Assembly: GCA_018136815.1 (NCBI GenBank)
Contig: CM030935.1
Coordinates: forward strand, 62,001-126,000
From: Isochrysis galbana
Lineage: Eukaryota > Haptophyta > Isochrysidales > Isochrysidaceae
DNA length: 64,000 bases
Direction: 5' to 3'
The position numbers and the translations under genes were made by a program. The notes below the pieces were generated by a model. The model did no database searches. It saw only the letters and a program-made list of their open reading frames with translations, and had not been told where the DNA came from. Positions 40,995-51,735 of this stretch are shown in pieces; the first letter of the stretch is position 1; each line of letters starts with the position of its first letter.

Positions 40995-42332
40995 ATGGGA
41001 TCGAGGAGTACCGCACGCGCGTTGATCAGCTCGCCACACGTGTTGGTACCGCTGCTGCTTGCATTTGCCGCGGCCGGCGCCTTCAGGCCGCTCGCGGCCG
41101 CGCTCCTCATGCACGACGACCACCATGGCTACGTGCGCACACTTCACCCGACCTCTCCGCACACGCCACCACGGCGGGAGCTCACGAACGCACAACTGGC
41201 TGAGTATCGGGTGAATGGAGTCCTCGTCCTCAGGGATGCACTTAGCGAGCCACTCCGGCAGGTGCTCGCGTCGGCAGCAGACGACTTCTCGGCCAACCAG
41301 ACCACACAGTGTGCGCTCAGCAAGTTCGTTGGACCCAGCATTTTCCACTCATACAAGCACTTCTGTTCCTTTCCGCACATGCTCCACGACGGTGTGCGGG
41401 ATATTACATACAACTCTGTCCTAGCCCATGTTGCCAGCCAGCTTCTGGGCTCCGCGCAGGCCTCACAGGGAGGTGGCGCTGCCGAGGAGCAAGCGCTAGC
41501 TGTTCGCTTGATAAATAGCCACTTCATGGGTAATGGAGCGGCCCAGACACTCCCACGCCGCTGGCATGCGGATTTCGACGCGCTCCCCGGTCAAGATGCA
41601 TGTGAATCTGGCCTCATCATGTGGATGCCGGCAGAGAAGTCCTACTTCTCAAGCAACGGGATGATCTTTACCCCGAAGTCGCATTCTGCGCTTTCGCACA
41701 AACTGAGCGACGGCTCATGGACCCGAACCGCTCCTATGGAAAAGCTGAACTGGTACCACCGCACGGGCGAGTCAACACACTTTATTGCGCCTGAACTCGA
41801 GCTGGGAGACGTGGTCATTTTCAACAAGTGCACGGTGCACTCCGCATCCGGCAACAGCTCGGCCGCACTGCCCCGCCGCTCGTTCCAACTCCGGTTCTCG
41901 CTCGAAAATTCTCTCAAGGGTGATTTGCCGCAAGACGCAACTGGTAGCAAGGCTGCGCGTGAAGATGCCATGCATGATCATCAACCCAGCGCTGAGGTGG
42001 TAGAGAAGCCGACTGGCTCAACATTTCACCATTGGATCGGCCGCATGGCCTTCTCGACAGCGCGCAGTAGTTTCATTGGCATTGGAAACAAGCACCGTTG
42101 CAAGGAAGCGACCCTAAGCCATGAGACACGCGAGCCTGGGACCACTCAGCGCGAGGCGTGCGGGCCACTTCAGCCATTACTTTGGCCGCAGACTGACCCT
42201 GATGAGGACGCTCGGCGTGCCGCTGGACCACTCATCAATACAAAAATGGAGTGGGCGAGCCTCATTGTGCACAAGCCGACAGCTCTAATGCGCTCGCTCC
42301 TCGCCCGAGCCATGACGCCGAATGCGATTTGA
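40995..42332 (+). CDS. Phytanoyl-CoA dioxygenase (PhyH)-family Fe(II)/2-oxoglutarate oxygenase
   Basis: 445 residues, intronless. The ATG at 40995 (MGSRSTARALISS) is chosen; the longer frame to 40917 begins with GTG. Residues about 15-36 (VLVPLLLAFAAAGAFRPLAAALL) form a signal anchor or signal peptide, so the protein enters the secretory route. The double-stranded beta-helix core follows: YRVNGVLVLRDALSEPLRQVL, RRWHADFDALPG with the His-x-Asp iron ligands (about 191/193), LGDVVIFNKCTVHSASGN with the distal His (about 284) and RRSFQLRFS with the 2-oxoglutarate-binding Arg (about 299). The catalytic set looks complete. The substrate cannot be told; family members hydroxylate lipids, small metabolites or halogenated compounds. 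The last ~110 residues are polar and not conserved. Confidence 0.85.
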   Translation: MGSRSTARALISSPHVLVPLLLAFAAAGAFRPLAAALLMHDDHHGYVRTLHPTSPHTPPRRELTNAQLAEYRVNGVLVLRDALSEPLRQVLASAADDFSANQTTQCALSKFVGPSIFHSYKHFCSFPHMLHDGVRDITYNSVLAHVASQLLGSAQASQGGGAAEEQALAVRLINSHFMGNGAAQTLPRRWHADFDALPGQDACESGLIMWMPAEKSYFSSNGMIFTPKSHSALSHKLSDGSWTRTAPMEKLNWYHRTGESTHFIAPELELGDVVIFNKCTVHSASGNSSAALPRRSFQLRFSLENSLKGDLPQDATGSKAAREDAMHDHQPSAEVVEKPTGSTFHHWIGRMAFSTARSSFIGIGNKHRCKEATLSHETREPGTTQREACGPLQPLLWPQTDPDEDARRAAGPLINTKMEWASLIVHKPTALMRSLLARAMTPNAI

Positions 42333-42921
42333 GGCGGTAAGACGTCTGGGACGGCAGTTGAGAGCAACCGACTTGCTGCAAGATGTCTTGCTAGACCGCG
42401 TCGTCAACCACTGTTATCGTGTTCCATCATAGCCACCACTACATGTTCTTGAGTCTGCCATCGCAAGCAAGTCCGTAAGCAGTATTCAGATTTGTTCACT
42501 TGCGGTATTGCACATGCCCATATGTTCAAAACCGACGATTTTCTTTCCTTGGGACGATCACAGGAGCGCGTGTACAAAGCAAAGTGCCTGCTGTGCTTCA
42601 CGTTTCTTCTTGTGTTTTTCGGGTCTCTTCTGCTTCTGCACTGGCTAGCTAAGTTTACTTGGTTGCGATTCTCTCCTCAGCCCCCCCCGCCGAGGGAGCC
42701 GCCCCCCAGCCCACATGGAGCAGTCGCAGGCGAGGCGATCGCGCCCACCAGCAGCCGACCAACGACCAAGAGGCGATTCTCTCCATGTGGGTACATTGGA
42801 TCTTCTTTCTCTCTATTTGTGCGATCATCTGAAATCTACTGCGTTATTGTTGTGCCTCTATGTCCATGTTCATTCAGCTCGATTGCTTCGCAAGGCGTAA
42901 TGTTCACTATAGATAGACCTG
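42333..42921. other. PhyH downstream region, no gene seen
   Basis: Spacer between the dioxygenase stop and the retroposon target site. Only short frames; one pyrimidine-rich patch (about 42660-42710). Confidence 0.5.
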
Positions 42922-42938
42922 TGTCGCCGTGTTTTCAA

Positions 42939-44770
42939 TAAAATAAAATAATTAATGTTATATCCTAGCCAACCTTACTAGCTAATCGGACACAACTTTT
43001 CCGTCCCGGAATCCCGCCATGCCTGACGAGCCAGTGTCCGAGTGCTACCGGGGGGAGGGGGCACTGCCCCCTCCCCTCGATATTTGTCCTCCCCCCCCAG
43101 TGCACGCACCGACCCCGCGCACCCCAGCACGTCCTCTCCTCGAGTCCACGCTGGGGGAAAACCCCTTTCGGGTAAAAACAACAAACAACGCAGGGGGGGG
43201 GGGGGGGGGGCACTCGTGAATAGGAGCCCAGAAGCGCTAATCTCTCCTCGCCGAAGCGAGTGGCCGCGGCGAGCCGCGGCCCTTCCCTCCTGGTTCTGGT
43301 GCCCCCGTCTTCTCTTACCCAAACGGGGCGAGAAGACACGTAAACGCCGGGGAGGGGCGGAGAAGAGCTGCCACTCCCCCCTCCCCTCCCTCTTCCCTCT
43401 TCCTCCTCTCTTCCCTGCGGCTCTGGCCATGGCGCGCGCCTGCGGCCCCTCTTCAGGTCCCCAGGAGGCCTGCAGGGGGCCTGGGAGCGCAGCTCAGGGG
43501 GCAAGTGAGGCTGGGGCATGGCCCTGGCCCCTCCTGCCTCTCCCTCGCTAGCTCTCGAGCCCCTTTCAGTCGACTAGAGCTGGCTGGGGGGTCCTGATCA
43601 GTAGGGGTAGGCCATAATATGTAGAAAAAAGTGCCCAAATATGTCGTCACGATATGTCATTTATATGCGAGGCTCTCACCCAAATATGTAGAAAATATGT
43701 AGATATGCGCCCGTCGCCCGTCGCCGCGGTAGATAGGCACGATAGTCATAGTCAATAGTCATAGCGTATATATATGTAGATATAGATATAGTGAGTGTTA
43801 CTAAGTAGCATACGCTCATTATGTTTTACGGCACATTTCATAGCCAAGGGTGCTCTCACGTTTCACGCTCTCACATGCAGCGCTCATTCTCACGTTTGCT
43901 GCTATTGTAACGCAACATAACGGACGACTACACCTGATCGGCCAAAGTAGTGGACCGATCAGATGGGAAAACGCATGCGCAAGCAAGGAAAACACACGCT
44001 CACACGATACACGATGCCGAATTAGGAGAGAGAGACCTGACACTCCTAGCAGCCATGGCCCAAGTTGGGAACAGAGAATGATTTGAAGCCCTCCGGCGCG
44101 CGCGCCGGGGAACTGCTTGCGCTGTTCCTGGACGTCGTGGCGCGGCCCGAGCGACGACACTTGCTAGCGCACCTGAATGAAGGCGAGGGTGGGGCGGAGT
44201 GGCATGTCACGAATGCATTTGTGACGCGCGGGCCGGCGTGGCAGCGCAAGCCGGCAACCGGCAAGCCGGGGGAGAGCCTCGCCTGGCATGCTCTCTCGCT
44301 CGCTCCTCGCCCCCCCGCCCCCCCCCCCCCCCCGCGCCCCCCCGCGCCCTCCCCCTCCGCCCCCCCCCCCCCTATCCCGCTAGCTCCCGCCCAAATATTT
44401 ACCGGCGCCCGGGCCCGTGCCACCCAAATATGTAGCAAATATGACGACATATCAGTTTGCCAGAATCGTACCCAAATATGTAGTACGATATGTACATATT
44501 ATGGCCTACCCCTACTGATCAGGGGGGCCCAGGGCCCAGGGGGAGGAGGGGTTGGTCAGAGGGTATTGGTCGGCTGGCCACGACAGGCCAGGGCGGGCGA
44601 TTCAAGCGTGCCTGTGGGGAGAGGGATGGGTCTGCATGGCAGTGTGCTCCTGGCAAGCCATCAGGCATGCCAGGAGAGTGGGTGGTTCCTCCCCCATGGC
44701 GGGGGAGGAGTGGAGAGAGGGGGGGGCTCGTGCCCCACCATGGGTGAACCAAGTACTACTTAACTTAGTA
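42939..44770 (-). mobile_element. SINE-like retroposon with 17-bp TSD, split by a hAT insertion
   Basis: Flanked by TGTCGCCGTGTTTTCAA at 42922-42938 and 44771-44787. On the minus strand the head (ACTAAGTTAAGTAGTACTTGG) lies at 44770. The 3' end GGCTAGGATATAACATTAAT plus a TATTTTATTTTA tail lies at 42939-42975. Removing the hAT copy (43602-44514) and one CTGATCAG restores an unbroken element of about 910 bp, similar to 33743-34601. Confidence 0.9.
43602..44514 (-). mobile_element. Complete non-autonomous hAT element, copy 2 (nested)
   Basis: 913 bp, reverse orientation of the element at 6606-7514, with the same TIRs (TAGGGGTAGGCCATAATATG) and an exact 8-bp duplication CTGATCAG (43594-43601 and 44515-44522). 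The dimerisation-domain remnant lies at about 43880-44040 on the minus strand. It sits inside the SINE-like retroposon 42939-44770 and is therefore younger than it. Confidence 0.94.
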
Positions 44771-44787
44771 TGTCGCCGTGTTTTCAA

Positions 44788-46293
44788 AGCTCGTGTTGGA
44801 GCGACGGCGATTACACGCCCCCAGACAAAGAATTGGGTCCAGTTGGTGTGGTATAGATAGGGCGTAGGCTCTATTCATGAGGACAACCAAGCCTCAAACA
44901 AAGGGAGAAGGTGATATCTGCTCTGGGTGGTGGGTTCCCGCCAGATGCGCTGGTGAGACGTTCTGGCAGGATCTTGGGCTTTCCTCCTCGCCGTGGCGTT
45001 GAGGGCCACCACGTGGCCCGTCCGGAGGCCGCCCACGGGTCTCACCTCATCGACCAGCGCCGTTTCTGGCACTGTCAGAGAGAGGAGGACCGCGAAGGCA
45101 GCCTCAACGCGGAGGCTCGTCAGCCACGCGTGGACGGCCGCGTTGGTGAGCTGGTCTTGGTTCTCGATGCCGAGTTCGAGTGAGGGCGAATCCTGCGAGG
45201 GGCGGGTCGGGATGGTCGGGGCGGGGTCTGTGGCAGCCAGGGTAGCCGCGTGCGCGCGCTTTGAGAGGCTGGGTGGGCTGCGCGGGCAATGATGCCAGTG
45301 GGTCAGGGGGTGGTCGGACTGTCGGCAGCCCGACACGGCGCTGCATCGGGCGGGAATCAAATGCCGATTGTAGCTTAGATATAAAGGAACCAATCCCCCC
45401 GCGGGCGCGACCGCCAATTCTTTACGGGTAGAGCGCGAGCGCGCGTGACGGAGGGGGAGAGAGGGGGGGCGAATCGCACCATTTCTTGGCGAAGATTTTC
45501 GTAGCGTCAGGTAGCAGGTAGCCGCCCCCTGGGAGGTTTTTTAGTGGGCATCGCGCCAGCCGGTCAAAAAATGCAGCCCAACCCTTACTAGTCGTTTAAA
45601 AGCCCCTGTTTGACCGCCCTAACACCACCACAGCTACCAACAGTTTCTACTGTCTACTGCACAGGCAAAGCGCACATGGCATGCGGCCATCTAGACATGG
45701 CACACGCGCATTGCTTAAGCCGCAAGCGGGCAGCGCGCATGCTGGCACGATATGGCGCATGCAAGGAGCTCCGCCTATTGACTGCACGCATGTACCATGT
45801 GGCGTGGCAGCTCGTCAGTAGTGCGCCTGCAGGAAAAGCGTGGCTGGCCACATGGCCAGGAGGTCCATTGCCATCGGCGTTGTCATGGATCCGTGTTGCA
45901 TGTGGCACAGCACATGCGGTAGCTCCAAAAGAAACGTTTCACTCATTCAGCATGGTTGCTAAGCAGGCGAGAAGAACAAATGCTTCGCTCGGACCCGCCA
46001 CGCAGCTCCGCCACTGAACATGGAAGGGAAGGTCCGAAACAGGGCACGCACTGGGAGGTGGAAACGGGGATTAGTGGGCGTGGCGGCGGAATGCCGTTGA
46101 AGTTTATTCAAAATGACGGCCGGTCGAGGCGCGAATGCCTCGGTCGGCTTGCATACCTATGGCCTAGATGGTGAGAGGCGTTGACGATGGTTGGAGGAAA
46201 GTGCGCGAGCCGTGACTCCCAATAGCGGCTTTCGCGTGTAAGGCACAAGTACAAGTACAGCGAGGACGGCAGATGGGGGCCGTTGGGGGATGG
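44788..46293. other. No supported gene
   Basis: A minus-strand frame at 44875-45417 contains AWLTSLRVEAAFAVLLSLTV and VDEVRPVGGLRTG, which faintly recall the end of a Lon/RadA-type domain, but this is too weak to call. A plus-strand frame at 45610-46017 has no domain. The stretch 45660-45950 is unusually rich in CATG. Confidence 0.4.
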
Positions 46294-47807
46294 TCAGCAC
46301 GCAGCGTCTATCAAGACCTGCAGCGTCTGAATCCGAAGCGGCTTTGGCAGGGCGACGTCGACACCGTGGTCGCAGATAGCCTTGGCAGCGTCATAGCTTG
46401 TGACAGAGTGCGAGATCATCGCGGTGAAGGGGCGGCTCCGCATGTCTGTGAGTGGTTCCTCCGAACGCATTGGATCCAAGATGCGCGCGACTTGCAGACC
46501 GTTTTTGTCCATCGTGTCAGGGTTGGCAAGTACGTCAGCAAGCATCGCCGTGCTGCACATCGTCATGGACTTGCCCGTCGAATTTTGGTCGTTCAGATCA
46601 TTTAGACTGAGCCCGAGGAGCGCCAGGTTGACCTACGGCAAGGCGAGTACAGCATACATGAGCAGCAGCACCGAAGGCGGCAGCGATGTGGCAGACTGGC
46701 TGAAGGGCAGGGGCTCACCGGTGTGTCCATCTTTTCAGCGTCGTCCACCACCTTGAGCGCCTCCTCTCGCGTTGCCGCCGTGGTGACCGTCGCGTTGGGC
46801 ACGAGTTTGAGGACCATGAGCATGTGGGCCTCGCGCACAAAGCTGCTACTGTCGACGACGAGCACATTAAGCCGCGAGCGCTTGCGTCCACAGAATATCT
46901 CCTCGCACACGCAGTCGTCCTCGTTGGCATCGAGCGAGTGATTGATCGCGATTCCAACGAGCGTATTACGGAATACGTTGACGCTCACGTTGGCGCTCGC
47001 GAGGTGGGGCATCATGAGCACGAAGGCGCGCCGCTCGCATTCCTTGAGGTCTTGCAGGTGGTACCGGTCAGTCAACAGTCGGATGACGTCGGAGAGGAAG
47101 ATCTGCTCGTCGCAGAACATCTTGCTCCCGAGGCAAAGGCCGATGGTGAGTGCCTTGTGCCAGTGGACGTGGTCGAAGGCGATGAGAAGCTGCGGAAGGG
47201 TTGTGTGCGTGTGGCGGGGGGGGGGGGGGGTCATTAGAATACAAGACCAAGAGCTCTTCGATAGTCACGGCCACTCACATTGGCCCCCGCTGTTGGCCGG
47301 CTGCACTGTTACCTTCGCACACCACTCCGAATGCCCCTGCTCACCGAATGCCCCTTCTCATTGGCATGAGCACCCGTGGCCAGCGCGCTCCGCCCCTCGC
47401 CGCTCCCACCGCAGCCTCCCCATCGCCCCCATCCTCGCTTCCTCCATTGCCTTCCGCCTTCACTCCATTCGCCCTGTACCTCGCCCCCTTTCCCCGCAAC
47501 CCCCCCTCGCCCGCTCGCGCGAGCGACCGAGCTCCCCCTTCTCCCCCCCCCCCCCCCCCTCCCCTCCCCCCTCACTCCCCCGCCCCCCCCAACCCCCCCC
47601 CCCACCTTCAGCCCCCTTCACCTGTGCAAACATCATTGCAGCGGAGAGCTCGTACGACGAGAGCTGCATCTTCCGCCGGGCGAACTCGACGTAGCTTGAG
47701 ACCTCAAGCCAGTCGTACGACGGGTTCAGCTCGTTGATCGCCAGCCCGATCGCCGTCGCAAGTGCGTGCTGCCGCCGAGAGGTGTGCGGAGGACCGGGGC
47801 CTCCCAT
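46294..47807 (-). CDS. Cyclin-box protein fused to a degenerate response-regulator receiver domain; 5' end unresolved
   Basis: Three exons are clear: about 47760-47622, 47189-46719 and 46632-46294. The introns (47190-47621 and 46633-46718) are GT...AG and phase 0; further 5' exons are likely. The first part fits a cyclin box, closest by eye to the cyclin Y/PHO80 type: SSYVEFARRKMQLSSYELSA, then HKALTIGLCLGSKMFCDEQI and YHLQDLKECERRAFVLM. The second part fits a receiver fold: beta-1 LNVLVVDSSSFVR (only one acidic residue), beta-3 VNLALLGLSLND (Gly where the phosphorylated Asp should be), FTAMISHSVTSYD and the conserved Lys in VDVALPKPLRIQTL. Loss of the Asp points to a pseudo-receiver used for binding. 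Function is inferred only; it could link a cyclin-dependent kinase to another signal. Confidence 0.6.
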
Positions 47808-47869
47808 CTCACGCAGAGCGAGGATACACCACCCACCGTCGAAGGGGGCTTCTATTCGTCTTGCACGGC

Positions 47870-48300
47870 GGTTTCTTCACGTACTGATGTCCCCTCCTCT
47901 CCCTCCCTCTTCCCTCGCCCCGCTCTCTCTCTGCCCCCCCCCCACCTCGTTCTCTTCACTCCCACCACCCATCTCTGGTGAACTTATAGCTCCATCTGGC
48001 CAACATTCCACGTTCGAGTCGACACCTTCCTCTCGGCCTTTCCCTCGGCTTTCATCTCGCCCATTCTCTCTCTCTCCCCTCGCTCTCCCCCACCCACCCC
48101 CTCCCCGTCCTCTCTCTCGCGCCCCCCCCGCCCCCCCCCCCCTGCCCCGCCCCCGCCCCACGCGCGCGCGCGCGCTCTCTCTCTCTCCCTCCCTCCCTCT
48201 CTCTCTCTCTCTCCCTCTCTCTCCCTCTCTCTCTCCCTCTCTCTCCCTCTCTCTCCCTCTCTCTCCCTCTCTCTCACTCACTCTCACTCTCTCACTCTCT

Positions 48301-48331
<31 letters not shown>

Positions 48332-48480
48332 CCTCTCTCCATCTCCTTCTCTCTCTCCCTCCCCCCTCTCCCCCCCCCCCCTCCCCCTTCCCCCCCTCGC
48401 CCCCCTCTCCCCCCCCCCTCTCTCTTCTCCACTCTCAGCCCACCTTTCCACCTCGGCGCCCTGCCATATCCTTGAGTTCT
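47870..48480. repeat. CT-rich (GA-rich on the minus strand) low-complexity tract
   Basis: About 600 bp of nearly pure pyrimidine, with (CT)n microsatellite blocks from 48170 to 48350 and C-runs. It lies upstream of the cyclin/receiver gene, perhaps in its first intron or 5' UTR. Confidence 0.9.
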
Positions 48481-48499
48481 ATGACTCTTTACTCATTTC

Positions 48500-49590
48500 T
48501 CTTTTGCTCTCCCTAAGAAACCCACGGCGCCCACACACCTCCTCACGAGCGGAATCTCTCTCTCTCTCCCTGGTAGTCGGGCTCCTGCTGTGGGAAAAGA
48601 GGAGAGCCTAGGAGAGCTTGGACGACGAGAGGATTCAACAGAGTCTCTCTCTGTGGTCGTCTAAAGATAAATCTCTCGGGGGGCGCGTTCGTTTCTCTCT
48701 CTCGTCGCCTCCTCTCTCGTGAGGAGGGGGAGAGCCCACGTGCTGCTGCGTGAGGCTGCCAGACAAGCAGAGGAATCTGAGGAAGAAGTATTTAATTAAT
48801 GGCCATGGATGGCCTATCGAAAGACAACTCCGTGGTCGCCCTAGATAGCAAGACCGAGGAGAGTTGTTGAGGAGATGAGAGAGGCTCGGGGGCTGGGTCT
48901 AATCAGTACGTGCCCCCCGCACATCCCTGGGGAAAAGGCAGTAGAGCTCTACTCTAGATATATTTAACAGGGGTACAAAGGTACTCGTATCTTCATCTTT
49001 ACTCTTTACTACTATGACCTCCGTTCCAATTTCTGAACCGCATCGCCACAATAGGGGCAATAAAGTTGACGGAGAAGAAATTCCTGTTAAGAGGGGAATA
49101 GTGGGTGCACTGGTAGCCCCAGCCCGGTCACTCACTAGTCACTAGGGGGGTGCGGGGTGCGAAGTGCGAAGGGCACCATCGGTAATGGGCAAACGAGGAC
49201 CTAAATATAAATAAGCTCCCTATAGGTTCTTATATGAGAGATCAGCAAAAAAATCCGGGGTCCTCCGGCAAAATTCAAAATTTTCGAAAAATACTCAATT
49301 TTAGGCCTCTAGCCTCTAGACCTCTGACGTCTGACGTCTGACGGCCGCGCACAAATATATAACGAACCCCCTCCAGTATAATTTTATCGATGGCCTTCAA
49401 GCGCGCCTCTCGCAGCGCATTACGAAGCCATGGTCATCACCAGCAAACACGGTCGATACAGCCTGGTTCTGTACGCACCGCAATACAATACTTCTATGAT
49501 TTCATGGACTTGAACGTGTACGTACGTAATTATTAGAAAAACTATAAAGATAAAGACGCTCAACGCTAAAATCGCCAAGGGATAGAGAGC
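48500..49590. other. Intergenic, no gene seen
   Basis: Mixed low-complexity (48540-48760) and AT-richer sequence (48900-49560). There is no frame with a recognisable domain and no RNA gene that I can support. Confidence 0.5.
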
Positions 49591-49591
49591 C

Positions 49592-49922
49592 CAACTTCAA
49601 CCCGCGACCGGCGGCGCCACGAGGCCGTTCTTGTGCCCGCTCACCGAGTAGATGCCGCATCGCGCACCATATCGCGGCATGCCGCCCTCACAGCCACGCC
49701 AATCGCGCCCGCCGCCCCCGCGCACCGCGTCGAACGAAATCAGCCCTTTGCGGGCCCCGGTGATGGCAACGTCACGCCCCCAAGACGCACCGTGAGCGCC
49801 CAACTTCGACCCGCGACCGGCGGCGCCACGAGGCCGTTCCTGTGCCCGCTCACCGAGTAGATGCCGCATCGCGCACCATATCGCGGCATGCCGCCCTCAC
49901 AGCCACACTAATCGCGCCCGCC
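49592..49922. repeat. 209-bp tandem duplication (about 1.6 units)
   Basis: CCAACTTCAACCCGCGACCG... at 49591 recurs at 49800 as CCAACTTCGACCCGCGACCG, with the following ~120 bp almost identical (GCCACGAGGCCGTTC, CTCACCGAGTAGATGCCGCA, CATATCGCGGCATGCCGCCC). The period of 209 is not a multiple of three. On the minus strand each unit encodes RYGARCGIYSVSGHKNGLV in one frame, so a duplicated exon is possible but unproven. Confidence 0.85.
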
Positions 49923-49929
49923 CCCTATC

Positions 49930-51190
49930 GCGGTGGTGCCCATGAGGCAACCACCGCGGCTTGGGCGAGGCAGAGCGCCATCGCCGATCGCATCGCCAAT
50001 CGTATATCGCCGGATAAGATTCTTACTATATTCACGCGCACGCACTTTCACACAAACGCGCAAAAAACTAATAGTAACAAAGTAAGAGCGCGCGGGGAAA
50101 TTTCTGTGCCGCAAGAATGCCCCGCGCGGACTCGAAACGGCCGCGAGGGAGAAGTGAGAAGCAAAGACCTCAGTATAAACATACAGAGGTTAGAATGAGC
50201 ATCCACGATGCATGAGATGGATGTATCCATGATAGATATGCATCTATGATGCACATATCATGGATGTATCCATGATAGGCTGAGGGCTTGGTATCCACGA
50301 CACTCTCCGGTCGGTGCGCGGTCACGTGTGCGATGGTGTCGGACGGGGACGGGGTTGGTCGACAGCGTGGTTGCTCGGGTGAAGTCGTCGTCAAACTGGT
50401 CGTCGTCGCCTCGACGAAGTTGCTACAAAAAGCTCGAGGACACAGAGCCACACAAACTAACCCAAACGGGGCGAAAACTAACCACACCTGGACGGACGGC
50501 CAGGCGTCGGCACCAGGGCAACTCAGCAACGCGCAGACATGCGACAGAGGGGAGGCCGACACAACGAGGGCAGATCTCGTTGGGGAGCTATGACCGATAG
50601 ATGAGAGAAGACAACAGACAACAGACGGTCATGGAACATTTGATGACATCAAGAGAAGGTAAGAGAAGAGGAAGTCGCGTTCCGTCAAAAGAGGACCAGG
50701 TGGTTTTTCAACATATCTGTTTTCTTTTTAGTTATTAATAACAGTGGTACAAAACAAAGCTAATTCACGCTTGTCCCCCCCCCCGCTTTCCTCTCAACAC
50801 GCAGTGACTCTCCCCAGCTATGCGTGTTGAGTTTTCATCTTCTTCGTCTTTTTCTCACACCCCTCTTCCTCGATGGCGACGATGTCGTTCGGCTGATCTT
50901 GGATGGCGAGATCTGTGATGCGTGAGAGGACGCTTGGTCGGTCCTGCATGTAAAACCCGTAACGAAACACATAAACACATACAAGCATTCCACGACGAGG
51001 CTCAGTCACACATTGGGAGGAGGGATGTATTCCCGCCCAAAGGCGGCCAGTCGACAGGTGGCCGTGTCGAGGGAGTCGAACGAAGCCAGCGAGCAGGTGC
51101 ACGAGAGGAGAGGACGGAGGACCGTACGGATGCGCGCCGAGTCGCCACCATCGTGAGGAAGACGAGGCCGAGGAGAGAGCTGGAGGGTGA
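49930..51190. other. Intergenic, no gene seen
   Basis: Contains a short cluster of ATGGATG/ATCCATGA motifs at 50195-50280 able to fold on themselves. Otherwise only short frames without domains. Confidence 0.45.
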
Positions 51191-51199
51191 GCGAGGAGG

Positions 51200-51735
51200 G
51201 AGGAGGGAGACAGGCAGTAGGAGCCTTCTCACTCTGGTAGGCCGATGAGAGGGGGAGGGGAAGAGGGGGGAACCCCCCGGGGGGCGGGAGAGAGAGAGAG
51301 AGAGAGAGATCAGAAGACCAGACCAGCTGTTTACGTTATTGTTCTCGTCATATACGGTAATAATCAACCGGTCCCAGGGGGGTGCCCCAGGGGTTCCGCC
51401 CGTCCTCCGCGCCCAGAGTTCCCCCGCGGAAAGAGTGAACGCACGGCGTGCACCTTCCTGGAAGTTGCTATGCGCACGCACGGCGCCCCCGCGGGGGGGC
51501 GCCGGTGCACATCGCGCCGTGCCCACGCACGGCGTGCACATTGTGATTGCAAGTCATCACAGGTGCTGCGTAACGAAACATCTCTTATATGGCCAGTTTA
51601 CGTAGTTGTGGGCCGCAGGGGGTACACAGATGGAACGAGTTGACATGCGCACGCACGGCGTATCCGCGGGGGGACCGATGCACATCGCGCCGTGCCCATG
51701 CACGGCGTGCACCGATGTGATTAGCGAAGAAGCTT
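51200..51735 (+). repeat. Dispersed repeat with GCACGCACGGCG hairpins, copy 1
   Basis: Shares an extended match with 54895-55240 (GCAG.AGGAGCCTTCTC, AGTTCCCCCGCGGAAAG.GTG, AACGCACGGCGTGCA, TGCGCACGCACGGCG, GCACATCGCGCC). A further partial unit at about 51640-51735 repeats the last section. The GTGCACATCGCGCCGTGC / GCACGGCGTGCAC pieces are self-complementary. No coding capacity is seen. Confidence 0.75.

Noticed and set aside
44875-45417. Possible Lon/RadA-type C-terminal domain (VDEVRPVGGLRTG)
   Set aside because: Only one short patch agrees; catalytic Ser/Lys context is missing. A profile search would decide.
45610-46017. 136-codon plus-strand ORF rich in CATG
   Set aside because: Composition-driven frame without domain or homology.
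47870-48516. Long Ser/Pro/Leu frames in the CT-rich tract, on both strands
   Set aside because: Pure low-complexity translation of a pyrimidine tract.
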